From assembly GCF_014205685.1 (NCBI RefSeq), contig NZ_JACIIU010000014.1, forward strand, positions 1-64,000: 64,000 bases of DNA. The letters run 5' to 3'. This DNA comes from Paenochrobactrum gallinarii (GTDB lineage: Bacteria > Pseudomonadota > Alphaproteobacteria > Rhizobiales > Rhizobiaceae). Numbering within the stretch: position 1 is the stretch's first letter; every line of letters starts with the position of its first letter. Made by a program: the position numbers and the translations under genes. Below are positions 43,973 through 54,597 of the stretch, piece after piece. The notes beneath the pieces were generated by a model. It was given only the letters and a program-made list of their open reading frames with translations, ran no database searches and was not told the DNA's origin.

Positions 43973-45928
43973 ATGTCAGAAAAGCTGTATCCTGTTTTGC
44001 CGGGAGCTAAAGCCAATACGCATATGGACGAGGCCACCTATCAAGCGTGGTATCAGGAAAGTATCACTGATCCGGAGGCGTTCTGGGGCAAACACGGGAA
44101 GCGCATCGACTGGTTCAAGCCTTACACCAAAGTGAAGAACACTTCCTTTGATGGCGATATCTCCATCAAATGGTTCGAGGACGGCATCACCAATATTGCC
44201 TATAACTGTATTGATCGCCACTTAGAAACACGCGGCGATCAGGTTGCGATTATCTGGGAAGGCGACAATCCCTATATCGATAAGAAAATCACTTATCGCG
44301 AACTGCATGAAAATGTCTGCCGCCTAGCCAATGTACTGAAAGATAACGGCGTTAAAAAAGGTGATCGCGTCACCATTTATCTGCCGATGATTCCGGAAGC
44401 CGCTTATGCAATGCTTGCTTGTGCCCGCATTGGCGCGGTACATTCTATCGTCTTTGCTGGTTTTTCACCGGAAGCTCTCGCCGGTCGTATTGTCGATTGT
44501 CAGTCAACTTTTGTCATCACTTCCGATGAGGGTGTTCGCGGCGGTAAACCAATCGCACTGAAAGAAAATACTGATAAAGCCATCGATATTGCTGCCAAGC
44601 AATTCGTTATGGTCAACAAGGTGCTGGTTGTGCGCCGCACAGGCGGCAAAATCAGCTGGGGCCCGGGTCGAGATCTCTGGTATCATCAGGAAATTGCCAA
44701 GGCTTCACCTGTTTGCGAACCGGAGCCAATGAATGCGGAAGATCCGCTTTTCATCCTTTACACTTCCGGCTCGACCGGCAAGCCAAAAGGCGTACTGCAT
44801 ACAACCGGCGGTTATCTCGTCTATGCATCTATGACCCATCAATATGTCTTTGATTATCAGGACGGCGATGTTTATTGGTGCACGGCAGATGTGGGCTGGG
44901 TTACCGGTCACTCTTATCTGGTCTATGGCCCGCTGGCCAATGGCGCAACGACATTGATGTTTGAAGGCGTGCCTAATTTCCCTGATTACGGTCGTTTCTG
45001 GGAAGTGGTCGACAAGCATCACGTTAATATTTTCTACACCGCACCAACTGCTATTCGCGCATTAATGGGTGCAGGCGATGAATTTGTCACCCACTCTTCC
45101 CGCTCCTCTCTGCGTCTGCTTGGCTCAGTTGGCGAGCCAATCAATCCGGAAGCATGGGAATGGTATTATAATGTGGTTGGCGATCAGCGCTGCCCGATTG
45201 TCGATACATGGTGGCAGACCGAAACCGGCGGCATTCTGATTAGTCCGCTGCCGGGTGCAACGGATTTGAAACCGGGCTCAGCTACACGCCCATTCTTCGG
45301 CATCAAGCCGCAAATCGTCGATAATGAAGGCGGAGTGCTGGAAGGCGTCACCGACGGTAACCTGTGCATCGTGGATTCTTGGCCATCACAGGCAAGAACG
45401 CTTTATGGCGATCATGCCCGCTTTAAAGAGGCTTATTTCACCACCTATCCGGGCAAATACTTCTCCGGTGACGGCGTGCGTCGTGACGAAGATGATTATT
45501 ACTGGATCACCGGTCGCGTCGATGACGTATTGAACATTTCCGGTCACCGTATGGGAACGGCTGAAATTGAATCAGCACTGGTTTCGCATCATGACGTGTC
45601 CGAAGCAGCCGTTGTAGGCTATCCGCACGCCATTAAGGGACAGGGCATTTATTGCTATGTCACGCTGATGTCGGATGCCGAAACTAAAGATCAGGAAGAA
45701 TTGCGCAAAGAACTGATTGCGCATGTGCGCACCGAGATCGGGCCGATTGCAACACCGGATAAAATCCAGTTCGCACCTGGATTGCCTAAAACACGTTCCG
45801 GTAAAATCATGCGCCGTATCTTGCGCAAAATTGCCGAAGATGATTTCGGCACATTAGGCGACACCTCTACCCTTGCTGATCCGGCAGTGGTGGATGATCT
45901 CATCGATCAGCGCCAGAACAAAAAATAA
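43973..45928 (+). CDS. acs: Acetyl-CoA synthetase
   Basis: Makes acetyl-CoA from acetate, ATP and CoA through acetyl-AMP. The AMP-binding loop [18 protein letters not shown], the ADTGW-like [24 protein letters not shown], the hinge [20 protein letters not shown] and the C-terminal acetylation-site motif [17 protein letters not shown] are all present. 651 aa, full length. GGAGG precedes the ATG. Monocistronic, with a terminator at 45968. Confidence 0.98.
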   Translation: MSEKLYPVLPGAKANTHMDEATYQAWYQESITDPEAFWGKHGKRIDWFKPYTKVKNTSFDGDISIKWFEDGITNIAYNCIDRHLETRGDQVAIIWEGDNPYIDKKITYRELHENVCRLANVLKDNGVKKGDRVTIYLPMIPEAAYAMLACARIGAVHSIVFAGFSPEALAGRIVDCQSTFVITSDEGVRGGKPIALKENTDKAIDIAAKQFVMVNKVLVVRRTGGKISWGPGRDLWYHQEIAKASPVCEPEPMNAEDPLFILYTSGSTGKPKGVLHTTGGYLVYASMTHQYVFDYQDGDVYWCTADVGWVTGHSYLVYGPLANGATTLMFEGVPNFPDYGRFWEVVDKHHVNIFYTAPTAIRALMGAGDEFVTHSSRSSLRLLGSVGEPINPEAWEWYYNVVGDQRCPIVDTWWQTETGGILISPLPGATDLKPGSATRPFFGIKPQIVDNEGGVLEGVTDGNLCIVDSWPSQARTLYGDHARFKEAYFTTYPGKYFSGDGVRRDEDDYYWITGRVDDVLNISGHRMGTAEIESALVSHHDVSEAAVVGYPHAIKGQGIYCYVTLMSDAETKDQEELRKELIAHVRTEIGPIATPDKIQFAPGLPKTRSGKIMRRILRKIAEDDFGTLGDTSTLADPAVVDDLIDQRQNKK

Positions 45929-45967
45929 TTTTAAAGCTTATACAAGTTAGCTTTGGATCAAAAAAGA

Positions 45968-45988
45968 AGGCCGGTTTATCCGGCCTTT
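45968..45988 (+). terminator. Rho-independent terminator after acs
   Basis: AAGGCCGG (45968-45975), loop TTTAT, CCGGCCTT (45981-45988), followed by TTTT. Its A-rich left side lets it also serve the convergent small gene at 46033. Confidence 0.92.
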
Positions 45989-46032
45989 TTCATATTTATC
46001 TATTATATGAACGCCCGCAGACGGCACTTCAT

Positions 46033-46254
46033 TTAAAAATCAATGGTGCGGCCTTTGATTTCCCAATCACCAAATCGTGCAGGATCTTTACCGCCGCGTC
46101 CGCCGATTTCACGCAGGGGTACCGCTTGTTCTTCAACTTTCCGGCGCTCTTCCGCTTCTTTAAGTGCGCGTTGTGCAGCAGGTGGCAAATCGTTAAAATC
46201 ACGCGCCTTCGCAGCCACGTCCTGCACCTGATCTGCTGCATCACTCTTGGTCAT
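46033..46254 (-). CDS. DUF1674 / SdhAF4-like succinate dehydrogenase assembly factor
   Basis: Small protein of about 73 residues whose C-terminus REIGGRGGKDPARFGDWEIKG is the SdhAF4/DUF1674 signature. Its eukaryotic relative binds flavinylated SdhA during assembly of complex II; the bacterial role is assumed by homology. The frame is open to a GTG at 46260, but the ATG at 46254 has a better-spaced GGGA. It lies upstream and divergent of htpX, a conserved order in this bacterial group. Confidence 0.85.
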   Translation of the reverse strand: MTKSDAADQVQDVAAKARDFNDLPPAAQRALKEAEERRKVEEQAVPLREIGGRGGKDPARFGDWEIKGRTIDF

Positions 46255-46399
46255 AACCACTATCCCACACTATTATCGACAATAAGTTTAAAAGCTAATT
46301 ATTGAAGCTTGGCGTTCTGATCCCCATGATATAGGCAAGATCAATTGCTGTGCAAAGTATTTTACGTACTAATTTGCACGAGATTACAGGAGATAGCCA

Positions 46400-47356
46400 A
46401 TGAACATGACAAGAACAGCCATGCTGATTGCTTTGATGACAGTCATGTTTATGAGTGTCGGCTATCTTTTGGGCGGCAGCGGCGGCATGATGATTGCACT
46501 GCTGATTGCCATTGCCACTAATGCCATCGGCTATTGGAATTCCGACAAAATGGTGCTGCGTATGTATAATGCGCAGGAAGCAGATGAGCGCACCGCGCCC
46601 GAATATTTCCGCATTGTCCGTGGCCTTGCCGCCAATGCCGGTTTGCCGACACCTAAAATCTATATCATCCATGAAGATCAGGCCAATGCTTTTGCCACCG
46701 GCCGTAATCCGGAAAACGCAGCCGTTGCCGCAACAACAGGCCTTTTACAGCGCTTAACACCGGAAGAAATTGCCGGAGTGATGGCACATGAACTGGCGCA
46801 TGTGCAAAATCGCGACACATTGACGATGACAATCACTGCCACTTTGGCCGGTGCCATTTCCATGCTCGGCAATTTTGCGCTTTTCTTCAGCGGTAACCGT
46901 GAAAACGGCAATAATATTTTAAGCATTATCGGCACGGTTATTGCCATGATTGTTGCCCCTTTTGCCGCTATGATTGTGCAAATGGCTGTCAGTCGTACGC
47001 GCGAATATGCAGCCGACCGCCGAGGTGCCGAAATTTGCGGTAATCCGCTTTGGCTCGCTTCCGCCTTGAATAAGATTGCCCGTAGTGCCAAAACGACCGT
47101 AAATGAAGAGGCCGAGCACAATCCGGCAACCGCACATATGTTTATTATCAACCCGTTATCTGGACGCGGTGCAGATAATTTGTTTTCAACCCATCCAGAT
47201 ACTGATAATCGCATTGCAGCTTTGCAGCAAATGGCGGCAGAGATGGGCTTTTCTCATTCAGCGCCTTCATCACGTGTTACTCCTGAACCGCCAAGCGGCC
47301 CTTGGGGTAATCATGATGATCAGGGCTCAACCGGCTTTAAAGGACCGTGGTCGTGA
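46400..47356 (+). CDS. htpX: Membrane zinc metalloprotease HtpX
   Basis: M48 heat-shock protease that degrades damaged membrane proteins. Zinc motif HELAH at residues 130-134, with the third ligand Glu in [12 protein letters not shown]. Two N-terminal membrane helices ([36 protein letters not shown]) and two more after the zinc motif. 318 aa. The 3' end overlaps the rsmB start (GTGA), so the two are coupled. Confidence 0.96.
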   Translation: MNMTRTAMLIALMTVMFMSVGYLLGGSGGMMIALLIAIATNAIGYWNSDKMVLRMYNAQEADERTAPEYFRIVRGLAANAGLPTPKIYIIHEDQANAFATGRNPENAAVAATTGLLQRLTPEEIAGVMAHELAHVQNRDTLTMTITATLAGAISMLGNFALFFSGNRENGNNILSIIGTVIAMIVAPFAAMIVQMAVSRTREYAADRRGAEICGNPLWLASALNKIARSAKTTVNEEAEHNPATAHMFIINPLSGRGADNLFSTHPDTDNRIAALQQMAAEMGFSHSAPSSRVTPEPPSGPWGNHDDQGSTGFKGPWS

Positions 47357-48747
47357 ACCAAACTAACAAAAAAAACGCCGGAAAAAAACGGAATTTCAAA
47401 CAGCATAATGACATGTTCGACCGTCCGGGTCTGGCAGCGCGTCTTTGTGCGCAGCGCCTGCTTGGCGCAGTCATTGAAAAAAACAGCTCGCTTGACGGCT
47501 TGACCGATAATAACTCCGGCAATGCACAATATCTGGCGCTGGAACCGCGTGACCGCTCGCTCGTGCGCGCGATCCTCGGCACATCTTTGCGCAATCGCGG
47601 CACGATTGAACAGACAATCCGCCGCTTGCTTGATCGCCCGCTGCCGGAAAATGCCCATTCGCTAAAACATCTTTTGCATGTGGCAACGGCTCAGATCCTT
47701 TATCTTTCAGTGCCGGATCACTCGGCAGTTGATTTGGCAGTCACGGCTGCGGACAATGACCCTCGCAACCGCAAATATGCAGGCCTCGTCAACGCTATTT
47801 TGCGCCGCATTGTGCGTTCGAAAGAAAAAATACTGGCACATGCTGCCAAAACTGACCAAGCCGCCAATAATGTGCCGGCATGGTTCAATGAAATGCTGAT
47901 TGCTGCTTATGGCGAGGAAAAAGCTGCCAAGATTTTGCAAATGCAAACCTATGAGCCACCAATTGATCTCACGGTTAAAGGCGACCCGAAACATTGGGCA
48001 GAGGTGCTGAACGGCACTGTCTTGCCAAACGGTTCTGTACGTTTGGGCTCGTTTGAGGGCTCGCTCACTGATTTGCAAGGTTTTGAAGACGGCGAATGGT
48101 GGGTGCAGGATATGGCTGCGAGCCTGCCCGCCCGCCTCATGGGCGATTTAAAGGGCAAAAAGGTTGCCGATCTTTGCGCAGCACCTGGCGGTAAAACCGC
48201 TCAGCTGGCGCTTGCCGGTGCCGATGTCACCGCCCTTGACCTTTCCGCCAATCGTTTAAAAAGGCTGCAAGGCAATTTTGACCGTCTGAAGCTTCCTGTT
48301 AAAACACATCAAACCAACCTGATGGATTATGAGCCGGAAGAGCTTTTTGATGCCGTGCTTTTGGATGCCCCTTGCTCGTCCACCGGCACCGTGCGCCGCC
48401 ATCCTGATGTGCCCTGGACAAAAACACCGGACGATCTGGCAAAGCTTGCAACTGTTCAGGCCAATCTGCTGGCGCGGGCTGTTGATTTCGTCAAACCGGG
48501 CGGTATTATCGTTTTCTCCAACTGCTCGCTTGATCCGAAAGAGGGTGAAGACGTCGCAAGAGCAGCGCTTAAAAATCCGGCACTGGAAGCCTGTCCGATC
48601 ACACCACAAGATTGTGAAGGCATCGAAAACCTCATCATTGATGAAGGTTTTTTGCGCTCGACACCTGCGGATATGCCGCATGAAAATCCGCAACTTGCAG
48701 GGATGGACGGTTTTTTTGCAGCCCGTTTTCGCAAAAAATCCACATAG
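47353..48747 (+). CDS. rsmB: 16S rRNA m5C967 methyltransferase RsmB
   Basis: N-terminal NusB-like domain ([18 protein letters not shown]...[16 protein letters not shown]) and a C-terminal SAM-dependent methyltransferase domain with [12 protein letters not shown] (SAM loop), [19 protein letters not shown] and [13 protein letters not shown], which hold the two catalytic cysteines. The start is probably GTG at 47353, overlapping the htpX stop and following AAAGGA at 8 bases; a GTG two codons earlier is possible. About 464 aa. A terminator follows at 48863. Confidence 0.93.
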   Translation: MNQTNKKNAGKKRNFKQHNDMFDRPGLAARLCAQRLLGAVIEKNSSLDGLTDNNSGNAQYLALEPRDRSLVRAILGTSLRNRGTIEQTIRRLLDRPLPENAHSLKHLLHVATAQILYLSVPDHSAVDLAVTAADNDPRNRKYAGLVNAILRRIVRSKEKILAHAAKTDQAANNVPAWFNEMLIAAYGEEKAAKILQMQTYEPPIDLTVKGDPKHWAEVLNGTVLPNGSVRLGSFEGSLTDLQGFEDGEWWVQDMAASLPARLMGDLKGKKVADLCAAPGGKTAQLALAGADVTALDLSANRLKRLQGNFDRLKLPVKTHQTNLMDYEPEELFDAVLLDAPCSSTGTVRRHPDVPWTKTPDDLAKLATVQANLLARAVDFVKPGGIIVFSNCSLDPKEGEDVARAALKNPALEACPITPQDCEGIENLIIDEGFLRSTPADMPHENPQLAGMDGFFAARFRKKST

Positions 48748-48787
48748 TCAGATATTAAATATCTGATATCCCAATGAATTGTGTGTT

Positions 48788-48820
48788 TTAACCTATACAG
48801 CTCATAGCTGATATGGTTAA
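48788..48820. repeat. Imperfect palindrome between rsmB and the heparinase-like gene
   Basis: TTAACC (48788-48793) and GGTTAA (48815-48820) enclose nested arms (AGCT...AGCT); a second, separate palindrome CAGATATT-A-AATATCTG lies just upstream at about 48751-48767. No GC-rich core or T run is present, so this is not an obvious terminator. It may be an operator or nothing. Confidence 0.3.
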
Positions 48821-48862
48821 CACTCGATTCACCATTCTTGTAGCATTATACACTTAGAAGAG

Positions 48863-48884
48863 AAGGCCAGTGATTTGGCCTTTT
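48863..48884 (+). terminator. Terminator after rsmB
   Basis: AAGGCCA (48863-48869), 6-base loop, TGGCCTT (48876-48882) and T residues. It lies only about 50 bases before the preferred start of the heparinase-like gene. Confidence 0.75.
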
Positions 48885-48934
48885 GCTGACCGATGACATA
48901 TGATTCCGTAAATTCAGGCAAGGAGACCGGCCGC

Positions 48935-50650
48935 GTGACTGTCGCCCTCAGCGAAACCCCGCATTTATGGGGACTGGCTGCCGCACAAACATGGCGGCGC
49001 TTCAGTCGTCGTTTGCGTATGGGGCCGCTTTATCGCTGGCGCTTTACCGGTTTTACTCCAGAGCGCATTTTAATTGCGCCGCCTGATTTGCGCGTTGCTG
49101 ATCCGCAGCTTGCACAAGAATTTTACCACGGACGCTTTGCACTGGCCGGTCGCATGGTTGAAACGGGTGGCTTTTCGCCTTTTGCCGTTGAACCGCCAAC
49201 TCATGCGTGGGAAGCAGCACTGCACGGTTTTGGCTGGTTGCGCCATATGCGCAGCGCCGAAACCGATCTTGCCAGCGCCAATACACGCGCCCTTGTCGAC
49301 GATTGGATCAAGCTGCATAGCAAGCGCATTCACGGCACGGCATGGGAGCCGGAAGTTACTGCGCAGCGCATTATCGCATGGCTTCAACATTCTAATCTTA
49401 TTTTGGAAGGGGCGGAACTACCAGCCTATCGTAAATTCATGCGTTCACTGGCGACGCAAGTGCGTTATTTGCGCACTGTCGCAGCCGTGATGGATGATGG
49501 CGAAGAAAAGCTGCGTGCCCGCATTGCGCTTGCCTTTGCCTCTCTTGCCCTGCCAATGTCTCCGGCAACGGTGCGTTCTGCCAAACGCAATCTTGAATAT
49601 GAGCTGAACCGGCAGATTTTACCCGATGGCGGCCATATTTCGCGCAATCCCGTCACCGTACTTGAATTGCTTGCTGACCTGCTGCCATTGCGCCAAACCT
49701 ATGCCAATGGCACGGAAACACCACCCAAAGCGCTGATTGAAGCTGTCGAACGCATGCTTCCGGCTTTGCGTTTCTTCCGCCATCAGGATGGAAGCCTTGC
49801 ACTTTTCAATGGTGTCGGGCCAACCTTGCCAGAGCGTATTATCTCTGTTTTGCGCCATGATGAAACCGCAGGCGCGCCGCTTACACATGCGCCTTATTCC
49901 GGCTATGAACGCTTATCGATGGGCTCCACCACGATCATTGCTGATACAGGTCTGCCGCCGCAGGTGACTGCATCGCGTGATGCCCATGCCGGTTGCTTAT
50001 CATTTGAAATGTCCTCCGGTCGCCAGCGTTATATCGTCAATTCCGGCATTGACCGTTATGGCCCTGCCGAGTTCCGCCCGCTCGGACGCTCGACCGCAGC
50101 GCACACCACTGCGACAATCAACGATACCTCATCTTGTCGTTTCAGCCTCAATTCCGGACTGTCCAGAATGCTGGGGACGCCGATCATTGCAGGGCCGACA
50201 AAAGTTCACCGTGAGCATATTGAAGAAATCGGCACGCAGGGTTTTCTGGCGCGACATGACGGCTATGCCCGCCTTTTCGGCATCCATCATGAACGCCGCG
50301 TCTGCCTCTCGCACAGCGGCAGCATCATTCAAGGCTCCGACCGTTTTTATCGTGAAGACGGCAAACCGATGGGCGCGAAAACCCGCGATCATATTGCCGT
50401 GCGTTTTCACATTCACCCTTCCGTTCATGTTGAATTTAACGAAGACGGTTTGCTGGTGCTTTCTGCCGATCGCGATGACACATGGGCATTTTCCTGCTTT
50501 GAAATTGCACCGCAGCTGGAAGACTCAATCTTCTTTGCCGGTTTTCGCGGGCCTGTACGTAGCAAGCAAATTGTGCTGCATTTTTCCGGTTCCGAGCTGG
50601 AACAGATCAACTGGCAGCTGACACGCATAGCCCTTGGCAATTATGTTTGA
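48935..50650 (+). CDS. Heparinase II/III-like protein
   Basis: Alginate-lyase/heparinase superfamily protein with an alpha-helical toroid N-terminal part and a beta-sandwich C-terminal part (FEMSSGRQRYIVNSGIDRYGPAEFR, then AHTTATINDTSSCRF). Its substrate in rhizobia is unknown; a cell-envelope polysaccharide is assumed. About 571 aa. The open frame begins at 48893, but that is directly behind a terminator. GTG at 48935 has AGGAG 9 bases upstream and starts at conserved MTVALSETPHLWGL, so I prefer it. No signal peptide is apparent. The order rsmB-heparinase-purH is conserved in this group. Confidence 0.85.
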   Translation: MTVALSETPHLWGLAAAQTWRRFSRRLRMGPLYRWRFTGFTPERILIAPPDLRVADPQLAQEFYHGRFALAGRMVETGGFSPFAVEPPTHAWEAALHGFGWLRHMRSAETDLASANTRALVDDWIKLHSKRIHGTAWEPEVTAQRIIAWLQHSNLILEGAELPAYRKFMRSLATQVRYLRTVAAVMDDGEEKLRARIALAFASLALPMSPATVRSAKRNLEYELNRQILPDGGHISRNPVTVLELLADLLPLRQTYANGTETPPKALIEAVERMLPALRFFRHQDGSLALFNGVGPTLPERIISVLRHDETAGAPLTHAPYSGYERLSMGSTTIIADTGLPPQVTASRDAHAGCLSFEMSSGRQRYIVNSGIDRYGPAEFRPLGRSTAAHTTATINDTSSCRFSLNSGLSRMLGTPIIAGPTKVHREHIEEIGTQGFLARHDGYARLFGIHHERRVCLSHSGSIIQGSDRFYREDGKPMGAKTRDHIAVRFHIHPSVHVEFNEDGLLVLSADRDDTWAFSCFEIAPQLEDSIFFAGFRGPVRSKQIVLHFSGSELEQINWQLTRIALGNYV

Positions 50651-50790
50651 GGCAAAACAGCCTCAAAAGCCTAAAATTCAAGCTTTTTGCTATTAAAAGC
50701 CAAAAAATCCGGCTTTTAAGATAGGATTCATCCGCCCCTTGTGCTAACCCGCAGCCATCCCCTCCCGTTTCATCAACGAAGAGAATTTCC

Positions 50791-52407
50791 ATGGCTGTTA
50801 GTTCCAAACATATCCCTGCTCCTGATCTGTGTCAGGTGCGGCGCGCGCTGCTGTCTGTATCGGATAAAACCGGTCTTATCGAATTTGCTCAAGCTCTGCA
50901 TGATCAGGGTGTTGAACTGCTGTCCACCGGTGGCACGGCAAAATCAATCGCCGCTGCCGGAATTCCGGTACGCGATGTTTCCGAAATCACTGGTTTTCCG
51001 GAAATCATGGATGGTCGCGTCAAGACATTGCATCCATCCGTGCATGGCGCCTTGCTTGCTGTGCGCAATGATCCGGAACATGTCAGCGCCATGGAAGAAC
51101 ACAATATTCATGGCATCGATCTGGCTGTCATCAATCTCTATCCGTTTGAAGAAGTCCGCTATAAAGGCGGCGACTATGACACAACGGTTGAGAATATCGA
51201 CATCGGCGGCCCTGCAATGATCCGTGCTTCGGCAAAGAACCACGCCTATGTGGCAACGGTTGTTGATCCGGAAGATTACGCGCTTGTGGTTGCTGAGCTG
51301 AAGCAAAACAGCGGCTCATTGCCTTACGCATTCCGCCAGCAGCTTGCAGCCAAGGCATTTTCGCGCACTGCCGCTTATGATGCAGCCATTTCCGGCTGGT
51401 TTGCTGAAAGCCTCAACCAAGAAGCTCCAAAATGGCGCTCGGTTGCAGGTACTTTGCATTCTGTTATGCGTTATGGCGAAAACCCGCATCAGAAAGCCGG
51501 CTTCTACCTGACTGGCGAAAACCGCGCCGGTGTTGCCACCGCAACGCAGCTTCAGGGCAAACAGCTTTCTTATAACAATATCAACGACACCGATGCAGCT
51601 TTTGAGCTCGTTGCTGAGTTTGACCCGGCCCGCACCAGTGCGGTGGCCATTATCAAACACGCCAATCCATGCGGTGTTGCAGAAGGCAACAGCATTAAGG
51701 ATGCTTACCTTAAAGCTTTAGCTTGCGATCCGGTTTCAGCCTTCGGTGGTATTGTTGCTCTCAACAAAACTCTGGATGCAGAAGCAGCCGAGGAAATTGT
51801 CAAAATCTTCACTGAAGTGATCATTGCACCAGATGCAACCGAAGAAGCGCAAGCGATCGTTGCAGCCAAGAAAAACCTGCGCCTGCTCACCACCGGTGGC
51901 TTGCCTGATCCGCGCGCAGAAGGCGTTTCGGCCAAAACCGTTGCTGGCGGCTTGCTGATCCAGTCACGCGACAACGGCAATATTGATGATCTCGATCTGA
52001 AAGTTGTCACCAAGCGCGCGCCAACCGACGCTGAAATGAACGATCTGAAATTCGCGTTCCGCGTTGCCAAGCACGTTAAATCCAACGCAATCGTCTATGT
52101 TAAAGACAGTGCAACTGTTGGTGTTGGTGCAGGTCAGATGAGCCGCGTGGATTCTGCCCGCATTGCAGCGCGCAAGGCAGAAGATGCAGCCGAAACAGCT
52201 AACTTAGATGCGCCACTCACTAAGGGTTCAGTTGTTGCATCCGATGCGTTCTTCCCGTTTGCAGACGGTCTGCTCTCTGCCATTGAAGCTGGTGCGACCG
52301 CTGTTATCCAGCCGGGCGGCTCCATGCGCGATGATGAAGTGATCGCTGCGGCTGATGAACATGGCATTGCCATGGTGATGACCGGCATGCGCCACTTCCG
52401 CCACTAA
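50791..52407 (+). CDS. purH: Bifunctional AICAR formyltransferase/IMP cyclohydrolase
   Basis: Catalyses the last two steps of IMP synthesis. N-terminal MGS-like IMP cyclohydrolase domain ([57 protein letters not shown]) and C-terminal AICAR transformylase domain ([49 protein letters not shown]). 538 aa, full length. The ATG follows AGAGAA and is monocistronic with its own terminator. Confidence 0.98.
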   Translation: MAVSSKHIPAPDLCQVRRALLSVSDKTGLIEFAQALHDQGVELLSTGGTAKSIAAAGIPVRDVSEITGFPEIMDGRVKTLHPSVHGALLAVRNDPEHVSAMEEHNIHGIDLAVINLYPFEEVRYKGGDYDTTVENIDIGGPAMIRASAKNHAYVATVVDPEDYALVVAELKQNSGSLPYAFRQQLAAKAFSRTAAYDAAISGWFAESLNQEAPKWRSVAGTLHSVMRYGENPHQKAGFYLTGENRAGVATATQLQGKQLSYNNINDTDAAFELVAEFDPARTSAVAIIKHANPCGVAEGNSIKDAYLKALACDPVSAFGGIVALNKTLDAEAAEEIVKIFTEVIIAPDATEEAQAIVAAKKNLRLLTTGGLPDPRAEGVSAKTVAGGLLIQSRDNGNIDDLDLKVVTKRAPTDAEMNDLKFAFRVAKHVKSNAIVYVKDSATVGVGAGQMSRVDSARIAARKAEDAAETANLDAPLTKGSVVASDAFFPFADGLLSAIEAGATAVIQPGGSMRDDEVIAAADEHGIAMVMTGMRHFRH

Positions 52408-52430
52408 ACATTGCGGATAATGTAAAATTA

Positions 52431-52461
52431 AAAAACCGCCGGAGATAATCCGGCGGTTTTT
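52431..52461. terminator. Terminator between purH and the MFS gene
   Basis: AAAAACCGCCGGA (52431-52443), loop GATAA, TCCGGCGGTTTTT (52449-52461). The A and T flanks make it bidirectional for the two convergent genes. Confidence 0.95.
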
Positions 52462-52499
52462 TTATGAGCATTTCCGGCAAAAACAGGAAGTAAAAAACA

Positions 52500-53897
52500 T
52501 CACACTTTTGCCGCTGGATAAGGTGTTCTGGCGATCAATAGTAATCCAGCGATAAAGAACAATAATAACACCGCCATACCGAGACGCGGTGAGCCAAGCG
52601 CCATCGTCACTGTCGCCACCATGAAAGGCGCCACAAAACTAGTGGCACGTCCGGCCAATGCGTAAATGCCGAAATAGCGCCCTGCTTCTTCCGGTTTGAC
52701 ACTACATGCAAACCATGAACGCGATGAAGCCTGCACAGGACCAAAGGCAAAACCAATCAGCAAACCATAAACCAGATAGGCACGCTCAGCGCCGGTGGCA
52801 AACAGCCCTTCTCCATCCAGACCAAATGTCAAAACTCCGAATAAAGTATAGTCAGTTCCGGTTGAAATAATCCCAACGGTCGCAATCAGCAACAAAATAA
52901 GAGACACAATAACAATTGGTTTCGAGCCGAAAAGCGCATCACATCGGCTGGCAATTAAACAGCCGAAAATCGCCACTACATTGAGAATAATGCCAAAAAT
53001 CCCGACTTCCGTAATCGTCCAGCCAAACATCGCAGCAGCAAAACCACCACCTAGTGCCAGTAACGCGTTGACGCCATCTTGATAAATCATTCGCGCGATT
53101 AAAAAACGCATAATACCGGAGCGCTGGCGAACTTCATGCAATGTCGCTTTTAACTCACTTAAACCCGACCGGATTGCAGGCATCAAGCGTGATGCTTTCG
53201 GTGCATCAGGCGTGAAGAAAAACATTGGCAGGATGAAGACAAAATACCACAAGGCACTTAATGGCCCCGTAATACGGGCATCTTCACCAGTCAGCGGATC
53301 AAGTCCCCACAAAGGCTTGATACCGATCAGCGTAGTGCCGGTTTCGGGCGATGCCGCCAGACATGTGACTACGAAAATCAGCATAATCATGCCACCTAAA
53401 TAGCCAAGCCCCCATGCAATATTGGAAATGCGGCCAATGTCCTCGCGCTTTACCAAGCGCGGCATCATCGAGTCATTAAAAACAATAGAAAACTCTGCCG
53501 CGACGGAGGCAAGGGCAAAAAAGATCAGCACCACCACAAGCGACGAGCCGGGAGCCGCGAACCACAGCATTGCCAGACTGATAATTTTAACGGCGGAAAA
53601 AAAGCTGATCCATGGTTTACGCGCACCCGTTTTATCAGCAACCGCGCCCAAAACAGGCGACAAAATAGCAATGATAAATCCGGCTATTGCCACCCCATAG
53701 CCCCATGCCGCCTGGCCTTGTGCCGGATCTTCCGCCATGCGGGCAATGAAATAAGGGCCGAAAATAAAAGTAGTCACAACTGTGAAAAACGGCTGTGCTG
53801 CCCAATCGAACAACATCCAGCCCAAAATGCCGCGTTTTGGCGTCGCTATAGCGCGTGGCGCGGCCTGTTCCAACTCAACCAAAAAAATTCCTAACAT
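52500..53897 (-). CDS. MFS transporter, UMF1/Atg22-like family
   Basis: Twelve-helix inner-membrane permease. The N-terminal GWMLFDWAAQPFFTVVTTFIFGPYF is typical of the UMF1 family related to the yeast vacuolar effluxer Atg22, and VLGAVADKTGARKPWISFF matches the MFS loop 2-3 motif. 465 aa. Substrate unknown, perhaps amino acids. The start is uncertain: an ATG at 53897 lacks a ribosome site, while a TTG at 53882 follows AGGA. Confidence 0.85.
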   Translation of the reverse strand: MLGIFLVELEQAAPRAIATPKRGILGWMLFDWAAQPFFTVVTTFIFGPYFIARMAEDPAQGQAAWGYGVAIAGFIIAILSPVLGAVADKTGARKPWISFFSAVKIISLAMLWFAAPGSSLVVVLIFFALASVAAEFSIVFNDSMMPRLVKREDIGRISNIAWGLGYLGGMIMLIFVVTCLAASPETGTTLIGIKPLWGLDPLTGEDARITGPLSALWYFVFILPMFFFTPDAPKASRLMPAIRSGLSELKATLHEVRQRSGIMRFLIARMIYQDGVNALLALGGGFAAAMFGWTITEVGIFGIILNVVAIFGCLIASRCDALFGSKPIVIVSLILLLIATVGIISTGTDYTLFGVLTFGLDGEGLFATGAERAYLVYGLLIGFAFGPVQASSRSWFACSVKPEEAGRYFGIYALAGRATSFVAPFMVATVTMALGSPRLGMAVLLLFFIAGLLLIARTPYPAAKV

Positions 53898-53936
53898 GTT
53901 TTTCGGCTGAGCCGGACAATCTTGTCATTACAAGTC

Positions 53937-54584
53937 TTACAATTCGACCAGCTTATCTTCCAGCTCGTTTTCACTGTTTCCATCATCCGGAAAATGTTTT
54001 TTCAGCAATTGGCCTGAAAGGGCAATCGCCTCCACGAAACCATCGCTTAATCTATCGTGTTTGGCGTGGTTCATCAAAACGCCAACAATAGAATTCCACT
54101 CTTCCTGCTCCACCTTCGCATGAATACCGGCATCGGCAACCACTTCTGCATAATGTTCAGCCAAGGAAACAAACAGTAATATGCCGGTACGCTGTGAAGT
54201 CAGATGCACATTACGCGCTAAAAACTGCTGCATCGCATTGAGATGCGCGCGCTTATAAAGAATGCGGCGTGGCACTAACAAAACCCGTAAACCGGGCAAA
54301 AACCACAACAGCAACATCGCGCAAGTGAATGCGCCCAGAATTGCCAAACCAAAGCGCGGTAAAGCAATATCAAACCAATAATAATGCGCCAAAAAGGCCA
54401 TGACCACAGCGCTTAACAAAATACCGCAGGTAAATACAAAGCCCGCAGCGAAAAAATAATCATCACTGCGACGTGCCAGCACGGCATAAATTTCCCCATT
54501 CGTGCCTTTTTCCGCTTCAGCAATGGCTGCGCTGATCCGCTTATGGCCGGTATTGTCAATTTGATGATGTGTTTGATTGCTCAT
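53937..54584 (-). CDS. TPM-domain membrane protein (COG3762 type)
   Basis: TPM-fold protein with two membrane helices in the middle (FVFTCGILLSAVVMAFLAHYYW; LAILGAFTCAMLLLWFLPGL) flanked by cytoplasmic TPM-like segments (RISAAIAEAEKGTNGEIYAVLARRS; GILLFVSLAEHYAEVVADAGI). Start ATG 54584 (MSNQTHHQ); the frame is open further upstream, but only opposite the Gly-rich end of the preceding gene. 215 aa. Third gene of a lemA-TPM-TPM set, a common trio whose role is thought to lie in the cell envelope. Confidence 0.85.
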   Translation of the reverse strand: MSNQTHHQIDNTGHKRISAAIAEAEKGTNGEIYAVLARRSDDYFFAAGFVFTCGILLSAVVMAFLAHYYWFDIALPRFGLAILGAFTCAMLLLWFLPGLRVLLVPRRILYKRAHLNAMQQFLARNVHLTSQRTGILLFVSLAEHYAEVVADAGIHAKVEQEEWNSIVGVLMNHAKHDRLSDGFVEAIALSGQLLKKHFPDDGNSENELEDKLVEL

Positions 54585-54597
54585 GAAAACTGATCCG

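Noticed and set aside
49977-50621. 214-codon frame on the plus strand inside the heparinase-like gene
   Set aside because: Overlaps a conserved gene in another frame and has no domain or start signal.
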